Shown here: one piece after another, positions 1 to 10,201 of the stretch
Layout: every line of letters begins with the position of its first letter
Position numbering within the stretch: the first letter of the stretch is position 1
From: Ceratothoa steindachneri
Taxonomy: Eukaryota; Arthropoda; Malacostraca; Isopoda; Cymothoidae
NCBI GenBank assembly: GCA_963969495.1
Contig: OZ018335.1
Coordinates: 83,124,354-83,188,353, forward strand
Length of the DNA: 64,000 nucleotides
Direction of reading: 5' to 3'
Notes under the pieces: generated by a model
The model's database searches: none
What the model was told of the DNA's origin: nothing
The model's input: only the letters and a program-made list of their open reading frames with translations
Position numbers and translations under genes: made by a program

Positions 1-631
1 GTTCGAAAATTTAAATGGTAGAATATTCCTCTTGGAAAGCTAATTGATCAATCACAGGGGTCAAGTCCATGCCCAACTACTCGACGAGTGGATGAGCTTA
101 CGCATCACTGCACGATAACGGCTTTATTTTCCTGTCACGATCTATCTTTGTGGTCTCAGCATACAAGCCTGATTTTAGGTGAGGGGTAGTCGACGACCTC
201 CATAATAGTGAGCACTTTCCCATTCAAATTTCAATTTCTGGATCGCTGTCGCCTAAGAGCCCGTGCCGGTGGTGCTTATGGCGGGCGCGTCGTCCGCATC
301 CCCAGAAATGACTGATTTCACTGTTTCAGTCGAAGAGTTTAGGGCGGTAGATGATGCCGTTGAGTTCCACCCTGGCAAACCCATCGCCATGGGTCTAACT
401 TCTCTTTCTAAAACGTCTGAATGTTTTACCTACCGACTGCTTGCGTGGTGGTCAGCCGCGTGTGAAGCAGTCCTCTAACAGAAGAGTAATGCCCGCATGC
501 GCTATAAGTTCCGCTTGAACGATTTCACTGTCTATGAATTTGTCAAGCTAGGGCAGGTTCCAGTATGTTTCTAAGCTGCTATTCCTAGTGGACATAAGAC
601 TTCACTTAACAGGAAGGCCTCTCTACCAGCG

Positions 632-1560
632 GTGAGTAACCGAGTCAAAAGGATTCGAGGCAAGTTCTCGCAAGAGCCGCCTCCCGTCCTCCAGGAGAAT
701 GGGACTGCAATCTCGGAGCTCGCGTCCGTAGTGAAGTCCTTTACGCCCATTTTCTTTGAATTCTCTATCCGGGATGCTTCTCCGCACTCATTCTCTGCGC
801 CTCTTGATGTCACGAAAGGCCGCCAACTGGACTATACTTCCAGAGGCAGAGAACGCCTCAACGTGACGTTTACACTGAGTGAGATGCCCTCCACTCTCGT
901 TTTTTGCACGGACACTACCGCTGGTCGGGACATTATCCTGTGCGCCATGCTTCGACATCTAGGTAAGCTAGGCATGTCCTTTCTGTTTGAATTATTCAAC
1001 AGGAATTAGGTGAAGGATATTTTCCTCGAACCTTGACGAATCGCTACTGTACTCGATTTTCGCAAACAGGGAAGATATCACTCTACCCTGCTTGGCTTCA
1101 ACACAATTTTCTTTAACCTCTTGCGTGTCTAAGTTTATTGAAAAATTGTTAAATGTAAGTTAGCCTTTTTCTTGGACAGCGGAGGCCTCCTGTCTTCTAC
1201 ACAGTGCGGCTTCTGCAAGTTCCACTCGAAGTCAGATGCTCTGTTCCGACTGGAAAATGATTTCTGCGAGGACTTCCTTTGTAAACGACAAAACACCACG
1301 GTGCTTTTCGATCTGGAGCAGGCCTATGATACCGCATGGTGATACTGTATCTTGGAGATTCTCTAAACAAGGGAGGCGAGGGGACTCCTCACAATCTTTA
1401 TTACTGATGTTTTGCGAAATCATCTATTCTGCGTACTGGGTGGTGGGGAAGCCCTCTCCGACAAAATCGTACAGGAATAGGGCTACAGCAAGAAAGCATC
1501 TTCAGTGTAACACTCTTTGCCCCGAGCAGTAAAGGCATCTCCTCGGTGCTGCCCAGATGT
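632..1560 (+). pseudogene. LINE reverse transcriptase relic
   Basis: The first piece (632-1009) starts with SNRVKRIRGKF, the linker ahead of RT, and ends with LSEMPSTLVFC...MLRHLGKLG, matching the RT fingers block that leads into the usual LFN motif. A shifted frame at about 1095-1140 gives LTSCVSKFIEKLLN, the block that is normally YRPISLTSCVCKxxEKMVN. Another at about 1290-1345 reads VLFDLEQAYDTAW, which is RT motif A with its catalytic Asp. The LADD-bearing motif C is not readable. At least three frameshifts and several stops separate these blocks. In life such a protein copies LINE RNA into DNA at a nicked target. Confidence 0.8.
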
Positions 1561-1651
1561 CAACTCTAGAACTTTGACTCCACAATGCATTGGCTAGCGT
1601 CTCTTGTTATGCCAAAGCGAATAAGGTTAGCTTTTCATTGGCCATACTAAG

Positions 1652-2302
1652 GTGATGAATTTTTGCAGCCAGCTATGGCTCCACCTTGATCCACTCTTGT
1701 TTGTAAATGTAGTTCGCCTGGTGGATTCGCTCCGTTTCCCTTGTCTTGAATTTGACCGTGGCCTCACCTGGGAAGGTCATATTCGCAGCCTTATGGTCTC
1801 TTGTACCCGGGTCATGGATAGTCCTTGTTCCCTGACGTTTAACACCTGGAGCGCTAATATGGCTTCTGCCTTACTTTTTATCGATCGTTTGTTCGTTCGT
1901 AGGTCGACTACGGATGCCAGTTTAATGCATTCACAACCAAGCGTCTATTTATAAAAGTGGATTTAATCCACCACACCAGCCTTCGTCTCGCGACCAGTGA
2001 CTGAGGCATGCTCCCCATTGAGAGCCTCAATGCTAGGGAGATGCTCCCTGCTCTGTGCCGTGCACAGAGCATTATTTGCCTCTACGCGTAAATACATAGG
2101 CTCCATCAGTTGCCAACAGCACCTACCTCATTCGCAGCTGACCTCTACGGTCCCTATACCGCTGAGAGACGCCTTTCGTGCGTTTTTCTCTAAAAAGGTA
2201 ACGAAAATTGGATTTCTGGAATGGGTATCGGCAACTTCCTCAGACTCAACCATGGTAAAACTCAAGTTATTTGACAGTCAAATTGATTTAAAATCGCACT
2301 AG
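1652..2302 (+). pseudogene. LINE C-terminal region relic
   Basis: Two same-phase reading pieces (1652-1954 and 1997-2302). The first contains FDRGLTWEGHIRSL and then SCTRVMDSPCSLTFNTWSA, matching the thumb-distal block LTWxxHIxxLxxxCxxxLxxL of Jockey-group LINE proteins, followed by a YRxLIRSxLDYG-like stretch that is poorly kept. The second corresponds to the block around GAFRTSPV, here weak. No RNase H motif is visible. The piece is collinear with the RT relic upstream, so both belong to one insertion. Confidence 0.65.
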
Positions 2303-2520
2303 AAGGACCAACGGCGTCAATCGACGCATTTTCATCTTTGATATGCTGAAAATTTTAAAATTTCAGGATGTATGAATTTTCATGTTTATAGTGTGTCTGG
2401 ACACACTATGTATTATACGTAGATTTTAGCAACCCCCCCAAAATTAGATCTCTTACTACACACAAGGATCGGCTGCGTCAATTGACGCATGGCCAAGTTT
2501 TCGTCATTTGTTCTCGCTTT
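2303..2520. repeat. Palindrome cluster resembling piggyBac subterminal repeats
   Basis: Three perfect or near-perfect palindromes lie within about 180 bp. They are GCGTCAATCGACGC at 2314-2327 (one central mismatch), ATAGTGTGTC/GACACACTAT around a TG centre at 2388-2409, and TGCGTCAATTGACGCA at 2474-2489. The last resembles the internal repeat of piggyBac ends (a TGCGTxxAATTGACGCA-type sequence). No transposase sits beside them and no TTAA-flanked unit could be defined. Inference: remains of a piggyBac-related MITE or of an element end. Alternatively they are chance palindromes in a LINE 3' flank. Confidence 0.4.
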
Positions 2521-3429
2521 TACGTATAAACACGTCTGGAAACGTTTGTTTTTTTAGCTCTCAGTCTCGCTTAAGGCTGCTACTCGTAGGGGAAAACCCC
2601 TACGGTAGGGGATATCAGACTATCGTAGGGAGTAGGGGATACCTACGGGGAAATGGCAATATGTAGAGGGAGCTAGAAGATAAAATGACAATATGTAGGG
2701 GAGATTTGTATTTTAAACCTCAATCCTTATTTTTTAATAAGTACTGGGCAGGAACGACCAGAGGAAAGCCCAGAGGAGCGGAAAGCGCCAGCGGTCAGTC
2801 AAGTTGCCAGACCTATAGTTTTACATGTATTTCTACAGATTTTTTCCAGGTTTATACAGGATACTAAAGGTTTTCATGCCTTTTCTCAAGGAATTTTAAG
2901 AATTCGTGCTGTTTCTTAAGAAAATCATCATAAATTACGCTGTTTCTCCAGCAAATATACTGATATTTATAAGAAAGAATAAACGCTACTACTATTACTC
3001 ATAATAATAATACTCCTTAAAGTCTCCAATTTTCTCTGAAATTACTGTATACTCTTCTACTACACTGCCACCTACTGGCCATTTGGTGAAATTCACACCT
3101 TAGTGTCCTCGTGATTATTCACACGTTTCAACCCGGGTTTTTCGTCGCAATAATGAAATATTTTCTGGTTTGAGGTCATACCCACCCAGCTCGAGGTAAT
3201 TAAAGAAGTATCTAGGAAGATCTTTCCTCTGTATAAACATAGAAACGTGCTATAAAAGAGGTGTGTATGCTTTGATTTGGGTTTGAAATTAATGCTTCCC
3301 TGGCCTATAGATGTGTAACCTTAGTGGAATGTGGTTTGTAGTTTTTCAATGGGTAAATTTATTGTAGGGTGTGCCTCTTTGTTTATTGCCTACTATGTGT
3401 TAAGAATGCAACAACTTCACAGGTTACTC
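2521..3429. other. Non-coding stretch, no gene recognised
   Basis: No convincing coding frame or element. At 2590-2660 a short G-rich direct repeat (variants of GTAGGGGATA) occurs several times. The rest is ordinary AT-rich sequence with polyadenine-like runs. Confidence 0.5.
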
Positions 3430-4720
3430 TTGCAGAGGAAAGAATCCAGAAGACTGTAGTCAATCAACATTAGTTCGAGGTCGTGGCTATTAAAAATTTC
3501 ACCAAGTGACCCAGCCCTAACAAAGATAACAAAAGAAGCTGAGAGGAATTATAGACACTAAAAATATCGCCCTGAGTGAGAAAATCAGAGTTGGGCACAA
3601 GGATGACTTTCTGAATCGAAAATCCACCAAGAAAAGACTTATTGCTCCTTTTGTGACAATCATCTCATCCAGGGAAAATCCAAGCTAATAGATCACAAAA
3701 AAACATCAATTCACTTGCAGCGAACCAAGATATGTCAGCAAAATCTCCCCATAACATCTTTCACTGTCACTAGGGATTCTACAACTGTCAAGGTAGAGTT
3801 CAAAGTTGTAGCCCTGATTACAAGAAAAACTTCTCTCTCAAATTCTTAGACTCTGTTGTGTCAACTATCCATGACATTGCTGATGACTCAAAAGGCCACG
3901 TAAAGTTTTTTGAAGATTTCAAACTATCAAATGGATTTTTTTTTCTTGTGTGATAAGGCGACTGACATCACAATAAAAAAGTCTCCTGCGTTAATGTCCG
4001 TTTTACTGTGGATGCTCATCGAATCCTAAAACCCTGTTAGAAACGTTAGTTGAATTTTTGAATAATGGCTGGCTCTCATACTGTTCTACACTGCAGAGAC
4101 ATGTGACAAAAGAAGTAGCTACCTGCAGGCTGAGAGGATAATACAGGCACTGAAAAAAGTAACATTGACGACAAATCACAGTAGCTTACACTTGACAAAG
4201 TTTACCTAGAGATAATGGCTCGAGAATCCATGAAGATTATGCCTCATTATGAGAGGGAGAGCTTCCAGACAAGGTGCATAGATTGGTGCAGGGAAGCTGT
4301 CCGCGAATTCTTCAGAAGATCGATGTTTCTGACTTAGCTCTAAAAGCAATTAAAGATGTCAATCATGGGAAAGGACTGGATGGCAGTCCTAATATAAGAT
4401 CTGACACAGTTCTTTCCCAAGGCTTTTCGAGGATCAGTTCTTTAAAAGTGCAAACTATTCTTCGACAAAGGCGTTCCATTCGGTTGCTGACACTCTAAAG
4501 AACGAAGGATGTGAGAGCAAGCCTATTGTAGAGCCTTAGCAGAGTCTGAGCCGCCTTCCTGAGTATGAAGACGTGGCTAGCCTTATGCTGCAAGTGACCC
4601 GGTTTCCACAGAGCACAGCAAATGTAGAGAGACAAAGCTAAGAATTCCCTAGCTATGCGCACCTTGGAGGCCAAAATAAAACCTGCAAAAACATTCCCAT
4701 CGCATGTTTAAGTAGATAGC
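3430..4720 (+). pseudogene. Probable hAT-superfamily transposase relic
   Basis: No long open frame remains, but pieces in order resemble a hAT transposase. Near 3845-3935 one frame reads LDSVVSTIHDIADDSKGHVKFFEDF. Around 3950 another gives LCDKATDITIKKS, comparable to the DxSTDxSxxEQL block that carries the first catalytic Asp. Near 4560-4640 PEYEDVASLMLQVTRFPQ followed by STANVERQS resembles the C-terminal dimerisation block (LA...LL.IPxSxAxxERxFS). Intact proteins cut and paste DNA with 8 bp target duplications. No terminal inverted repeats or 8 bp duplication were found. The class rests on the C-terminal block and the order of pieces, so confidence is moderate. Confidence 0.45.
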
Positions 4721-4979
4721 AGGCTTACTCACTTATATACCAATGCAAGTTAGACGTACATTGATGAGGTATTCAGAAATGGAGCAAACCCATGCTGAAG
4801 ACCTTCAGTAATATATGTATTTATATTTATACTAATGTCCTTTAAGTTATACTAGAGTAAAGACCTTCACTACCTATCTTCACTACTCACATTTTCACGA
4901 AGAGTGGAGATATGAATACCTCATCACTAGTCATAAAATGTACTTTTTCTAGGTTGACTACAAATGTACTTGTTCAATG
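4721..4979. other. AT-rich spacer
   Basis: Spacer between the hAT-like and piggyBac relics. No motif recognised. Confidence 0.4.
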
Positions 4980-6150
4980 TTCTAAGTTAGCTACAAAATG
5001 ATGAACTAACCCATCAAAAGTATGTGGAATTTCTCTTGGGGATACCCTTTGTTCAGTAAAATTATGCCCCTCAATAGATTTCTGGAAATAATGAGATATA
5101 TCTGCTCTGATAAAAAATGTGAGAGGAAAAGGAATCTGGTTCAAGATAAGTTTTTCTTAGCATCCTCAATATGGGATCCATTCGTTCAAAACTGCCAGAA
5201 AGCATTTATTCCTGCATTATATATTACAGTTGATGAACAATTACTACCATGCAAAGCTGGTTGCAAATTCCTATAGTATATGCCAAATAAATAAAACAAA
5301 TTTGGCTTGAACTTTGGGATGGCTGTTGGTGTTAAAAACAAGTATTTGTTCAACGGAATTCCATAAGTGGGAAGAGATGATGAAAGAAGTAACGATGTTA
5401 GTGTGCCTAATAGTGTAGCCCTAAAACTGATGAATCCTCTATTCAAAATAGGCTACAATGTCACTTGTGATTATTATTTTACTTCTTAGGCCTTTTTTTG
5501 CAGCTAGAAAAACAAAATTGTAGCTTCGTTGGAACAATTCGCCAGAACAGAAGAGAATTACCAGAAGTGGTAAGAAAGGTAAAACCAATCCCTGAAACTG
5601 TGGTTTTGAAATCTAGAGAGAAGTCTACGGTCACACTTACATCATAGAAGTTCAAAAGTTCAAAGTCTGTGGTTATTTTGAGCACATTACATCCAGATGT
5701 AGAATTTCCTTTTGAAAATACCCCCCCAAATAAGACTGAGACCACACTTTTTATAACCAAAATAAGGTAGGAGTGGATGTGATTGACCCAATGGCAAGGC
5801 ATTATTCGGTCAGAGCCGGCCACAGTTGATGTCTCCTGCATGTTTTTTTTATAATATTTTGGATCTGGCTCTTATAAACAGTTGGGTAATATACAAAAGC
5901 ATTTGGAAATCAGACATTAGTCAGAGGGAATATGTTCACAATGTTTCTGAAGAGCTTTGTGGTGATTCTCCACATAGTCGCTCAAATACTAGTAAATTGC
6001 GAGTTGATGACACTAGTACTCATACAAATAAATTTAGACGTACATGTGCCAGTGCTAAGTATCAAAACAGAACCAGAGAAATGTGTAGATTCTGCACAAA
6101 GAATTATGTGGCAAGGATGCGATAAGATATTGTGAGGAATGTTGTTCATA
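4980..6150 (+). pseudogene. piggyBac transposase relic
   Basis: A decayed piggyBac DDE-type transposase. The first piece (5022-5276) has MPLNRFLEIMRYI, the MSRNRFxxILRYLRF block, then ITVDEQLLPCKAGCKF with the first catalytic Asp (codon 5232-5234). In the same frame at 5469-5471 lies the second Asp in VTCDYYFTS (VTxDNxFTS in relatives). A shifted frame holds GVDVIDPMARHYSVRA, the third Asp block (Asp near 5776). The final piece (5826-6125) opens with FFYNILDLALINSWVIYK and ends with a cysteine-rich tail (RRTCASAK...EMCRFCTKNYV), the C-terminal zinc-binding domain. Stops at 5274 and after FTS, plus one or more frameshifts, inactivate it. TTAA-flanked ends were not identified. Confidence 0.85.
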
Positions 6151-6239
6151 GATTTAAAATCTCATTTATTGGAGATATATAAAGAGTACTTTTCTTTTTT
6201 GTAATGAAAACAATTAATGACTTGATCTAAATATAAATT

Positions 6240-7290
6240 AAATATGTGATGAACAACAAACCTGTCTTGTCGAGCTGAAGGAAGATCTGGAAACAAGGAG
6301 AGTTAAGGTTAGCAAAGATACAATAAGTAGAACGCTGCGTTGCTATGATCACTTTTCTATTCATAAAAATCCCCTAAACTCCCTAAGAAACTCAATGTAA
6401 AACTTGCTTACAATTTTCAAATTAAAATATAAATAAACCGGCAACGTTCTGGGAAGAACTCCTTTGATTAAGTGGTAGAAAAGTACAGAACGTTTTGATT
6501 GAAATTCAATAAGCAGGGCTGGGAGAAAAAAGGTTGACTCTTACAGAACAAAGAATATGATTCATAGAGTCAACTTCGGTGGTAGATAAATCCTGATATG
6601 GGGTTGTTTTTTGGTAATTTAAGACGATGATAGCGCCATCATTTCTAAGGTTTTAGAGCTAAAAAAAAATTGAGATATATTAAGGTTCTCGGCGGCCCCC
6701 TAAAAGGTCCCCTAACAATTTTACGCGACTCAAAATTAGTCAAAAAAGGTGAAATATATTGGAATATGGACGAAATATTATGCGGGAAACAGCGGAGGCG
6801 AGCTCGTCCTAAAACATTGGAAATGATGGCTTTATCTTCGTCTTAAATTACCTGTTTTTTGTCATCAGTGGTTGAAGTAATAGAGGTAGTCGAAGGGAAA
6901 TAAACTGAAAAATGTGCAGAGAAATTTCTGAAAAAAATTTGTTATCTCGCGTTGACTTTCTGGACTTGAAACCAGGATGGGCATTTCAACAAGACTATGA
7001 ATGACTTCAAGCATACAGCAAACCAAATTAAGATTTTGCTGCATACAGGGAAAATTAATGTTTTAGAATGACGAAGTCAATCGTCTGACCTGAATATGAG
7101 GACGAGATTGGAATTAAAGGTCCAGAAACGAGAGACAGTTACTTATCTGACTTAAAAAAATGCTTCTAGCAATGGAAAAAATCAACCATAGATACATATA
7201 GTAAAATCGTAAGAGACTACTCAATGTGCCTGCAAACTCTAATTAACAACAAGGGCTATGGAACCAAGTAATTAACCATGTTTATATGAA
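6240..7290 (+). pseudogene. Tc1-like transposase relic
   Basis: Pieces of a Tc1-type transposase occur in order across several frames. VKVSKDTISRTL (about 6305-6345) is the end of the helix-turn-helix region. The following pieces match the KKPLLS...FW...LWSDE stretch. LIWGCF at about 6590 corresponds to the VMVWGCFS block. FNKTMNDFKHTANQ (about 6990-7020) matches FQQDNDPKHTA with the second catalytic Asp position. SQSSDLN (near 7080) matches SPDLNPIE. NNKGYGTK near 7250 fits the C-terminal NKGxxTKY ending. Frameshifts and stops are frequent, so the copy is old. Inverted repeats flanked by TA were not located. Confidence 0.75.
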
Positions 7291-7499
7291 TGTATTGTAA
7301 AATTTACGTTTTCAAGTTTCATTCTTGTATTTATAAGTTTTTCCTCTTCACCATTTTGCCTTTCTGATCGTTAAATTGAATTAAAAACATAAAGTTCCAC
7401 GTGCGTTGTGATTTTAGTTAAATAAAAGCCTGTAAATTTGCATTGAAAACAGTGTGTTGTAAACTTTTGTGGGCCACTTTATATATATGTATATTAATA

Positions 7500-7595
7500 A
7501 TAATCCCCAATCTCTCTCTCCCACTCTTTTTCTACCTCTCTCTCTCTCCCCCTATCTTACTCTATCTCTTCACCTCCCCCTCTCCGCAGGCCCCT
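7500..7595. repeat. CT-rich low-complexity tract
   Basis: Pyrimidine-rich run dominated by CTCTCTC and CCTCTC units on the + strand, at the start of an otherwise featureless interval. Confidence 0.8.
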
Positions 7596-8815
7596 ATTAA
7601 AGGACATAGAAGCAAGAGAAAATAGATTTAAATATTATTCTTAAAATATAGAGTTATAGAATAAAATAGATATAGAAGATAAGACGCCCGATCTGTTCCT
7701 GTGGTCACAACGTTATTCGCTCATAACTAACGGTCAGTCTCGTGTGATCGTAAACCGCCGGACGCGCGCGGTGAAAAGTTTACTCATTTTAAGAATATTT
7801 TATGATAGGGAGAGTGCTCACCTCTTCTGAATCTGTCTTTATCTAAAAATAATAATAAACAGCAGATAAAGATATATTTGTCACACAATATAAAAATTTC
7901 AAACAATATGTATCTGTCTTTATTTGAAAAAGTATTTTTATCTCGCGCAACGCTCGGATCATGCTCAAATAGTCAATAATTCCATATAGTTCCTAAACTC
8001 TCTTGAACCTCCTAACATAACTCCTCAAAAACTTGAACTGAAGGTAGTAACTCTAAATAATGTTGTTACGTAATTTAGATACAGTAAAACTTGGCTGAGG
8101 GTAAAGAATTTGATGACACAGATCATAGAGCTAATAATTCATACTGGAAGTGGAAAAGGAGAGGATGTCTTCATCCACAGAATACTCCTAAATCCATCAG
8201 AGTCCAGAACGTTCCATCAAGATCTAGAATAGTCCAATAGCGGCAACGTTAGTGCATAACCTCTTTTAGTAATTGAATCAAAGACAACAACATTGTGTCA
8301 TCAAAGTTGAAGGTAAAGGAGCTATTAAATCATTTAAAAAGTACAATAATTTGACATGGCATTACAGCCCAATCAGTGACATGACAGTTACTACAAGACC
8401 CGTGACCTGACATTTCTTAAAAGACGGAGAGTGGCAGGAGATTTATTGAGAGCAGCTCAGCGTTATGACAGTCAAGCGTGACTATGTGGGTGGCAACAAC
8501 AAATTTTACGGCACGTCTCAAAAAGATGGGCGCAAGTTTTAACTAAATATCTAACTATTCTAAGCATGTGCAAGCTGATAATGCGAATTATCACGTTTTT
8601 TAAACATTGCACTCGCATAATTAACCTTAAACCTTAATTTTTGCAAAGGCAATGTAGGTGTTTCAATTACCAATCATAGCCGTGATTACTGGCCCCACCC
8701 AATAAAGAATTAGAAAGGGTAAAAATTCGAAAAATCCAAATCTGCAAAAATACTCAGTCTGACTGCAACAGATTTTGAGTTATTGCGAGGCAAATATTTT
8801 AATTGCGACGAGACA

Positions 8816-8818
<3 letters not shown>
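7596..8818. other. Non-coding stretch, nothing recognised
   Basis: AT-rich sequence without a supported reading frame or element. A short GC-rich patch with CGCGCGCG-like sequence sits near 7755-7775. The interval ends at a long (TA)n array. Confidence 0.5.

Positions 8819-8819
<1 letters not shown>

Positions 8820-8897
<78 letters not shown>
8820..8897. repeat. (TA)n microsatellite
   Basis: About 38 uninterrupted TA units. This array marks the left edge of the first copy of the 4.4 kb duplicated segment. YIYIYI reading frames over it are artefacts. Confidence 0.97.
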
Positions 8898-8900
<3 letters not shown>

Positions 8901-9002
8901 GCAACATTCCCACACCAAAATATAAGGCGGATTGCAAGTATTTTCGAACTTGTTCTGTTCATTCTCAAAGAATAACGAATTACTTTACAGAGTTGGTATA
9001 TA

Positions 9003-9005
<3 letters not shown>

Positions 9006-9066
<61 letters not shown>
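9006..9066. repeat. (TA)n microsatellite
   Basis: About 30 TA units inside duplicated segment copy 1, separated from the 8820-8897 array by a unique 110 bp spacer that is also present in copy 2. Confidence 0.97.
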
Positions 9067-9069
<3 letters not shown>

Positions 9070-9587
9070 TAACCCACAGGAAAATGAAAAGATGGATCCA
9101 AGCACTTTCAAATTATATTTTATATTTGCAAGCTCATTTTCAAGGAATAGCATGAAAATGGAGAAGACAACCTTATATAGGGTACAAAGATAGGAAGAGA
9201 AGCCCACCATATAGTACAAACCAATGGAAAAACACAAAAACAAAACAGAAAAATACCAATAAAAAGAACAATAGGCAACTAATAACATACATATGCATCC
9301 CTAAAACGATATACACACAACAACACCGTGTATATGAAGGAAATGGTTGGTGAAAAAACAAAAATAAATTTGAAGGATTATCATTAGAGCGAAAACATTT
9401 AGAGCTAAGAGGTAATCAAGAAGTCACAACAGAGACACGTGGTTGGGGAGGCAATGCGAATGACATTACACCAATAAAGAGTGACTACCGGCTTTATTAT
9501 GAAGTTATTTAATTTATTACAGGTTTTTTTAAAACAGAGTCGATTTTAAATAAACCAGGGAAAATGTTATATTGGGTAGGATGCCAA

Positions 9588-9800
9588 TTAAGGAACAAAT
9601 GAGAATATTTCATTTTGTGAAATCAGCGGAATGATAAAGGAATTATGCAAATTCCAGCCAATGGGGGGGTTATTTTCAGATAAATGTAAAAATAAAGCGC
9701 TGTTTATTTTACCTTTTCTAATATTATAGTTATGTTGGTAAATTCTAATAGATAAAGATTTACCAGTTTGGCAGAAGTAAGGCAAATTACAAATAGAACA
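9588..9800 (-). pseudogene. Penelope-like element GIY-YIG endonuclease fragment (copy 1)
   Basis: A 65-codon frame on the minus strand (9588-9785) reads PYFCQTGKSLSIRIYQHNYN and continues with IRKGKINSALFLHLSENN...IGW. This fits the C-terminal GIY-YIG nuclease of Penelope-like elements: YxGQTGxxLxxRIxxHxxxIR, then a small residue plus xxxH, then IxW. The upstream cysteine block is lost. Such a domain nicks target DNA for reverse transcription. Directly adjacent, on the opposite strand, is the RT fragment at 9812-10132, so the two halves of the element are head to head rather than in the normal RT-EN order. Confidence 0.72.
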
Positions 9801-9811
9801 TTCCTATTGTA

Positions 9812-10132
9812 TGGTACCGTTACATTGATGATATTATATGCCTTTGGCATTCCTCAAAAGATATTAGCACTTTTCTATCTAATCTTAATTCTCTAGTCCC
9901 TTCTATTAAATTTACCCGTAAAATTGAGGAAAATGAGACTCTTCTTTTTCTTGACCTTTTAATACATACGACGCCGTCTGGTTTTAAATTCTCTATTTAT
10001 CGCAAACCGTCTAACTCTAGTTCATATATTCACTTTTATTCTTATCATAGTGTTAAAATTAAACGGTCTGTATTCACTTGTATGTTTCTACGTGAATTAT
10101 GCCTTGTTAGTCCGTGTCGTAGGTTAGCCTAG
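9812..10132 (+). pseudogene. Penelope-like element reverse transcriptase fragment (copy 1)
   Basis: An open run of 106 codons without an initiating Met. It starts at WYRYIDDIICLWHS, which is RT motif C (YxDD as YIDD) in the Penelope style. It then reads LNSLVPSIKFTRKIEENETL and LLFLDLLIHTT, the INFTxExExxxxLxFLDxxI block, then IYRKPSNSSSYIHFYSYHS (YRKPTxTxxYLxxxSxH). It ends in KRSVFTCMFLRELCL before TAG. The RT fingers and palm motif A that should precede it are missing. The intact open frame is notable for a fragment; copy 2 has a one-base deletion here. Confidence 0.85.

Positions 10133-10134
<2 letters not shown>

Positions 10135-10198
<64 letters not shown>
10135..10198. repeat. (TA)n microsatellite
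   Basis: About 31 TA units just after the Penelope RT stop codon. The same site in copy 2 (23550-23567) has only about 9 units. Confidence 0.96.

Positions 10199-10201
<3 letters not shown>

Larger units (their letters stand above)
1..2302 (+). mobile_element. Degenerate Jockey/I-type LINE (endonuclease end, RT, C-terminal region)
   Basis: A non-LTR retrotransposon, cut by the left window edge. Near 189-230 one frame reads DDLHNSEHFPI, matching the last conserved block of the apurinic-type endonuclease (SDHFPI in intact relatives). Near 420-478 comes WWSAACEAVL, the block that normally separates endonuclease from RT. RT follows at 632-1560, then the post-RT block with GLTWEGHIRSL at about 1770-1800. 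The parts lie in different frames with stops between them, so the copy is dead. The order EN-RT and the motif style suit arthropod Jockey/I/R1-group LINEs; which clade cannot be settled by eye. No poly(A) or short-repeat tail is visible at the 3' end, so the end at about 2300 is only where similarity fades. Confidence 0.82.

Noticed and set aside
4274..4498. 74-codon frame as an independent gene
   Set aside because: It lies inside the hAT-like relic, is out of phase with the C-terminal motif piece, and has no motif of its own.
8710..9288. Several open frames on both strands rich in YIYIYI
   Set aside because: They are translations of (TA)n arrays. The same holds at 13800-14000, 16453-16707, 22154-22706 and 26741-27001.
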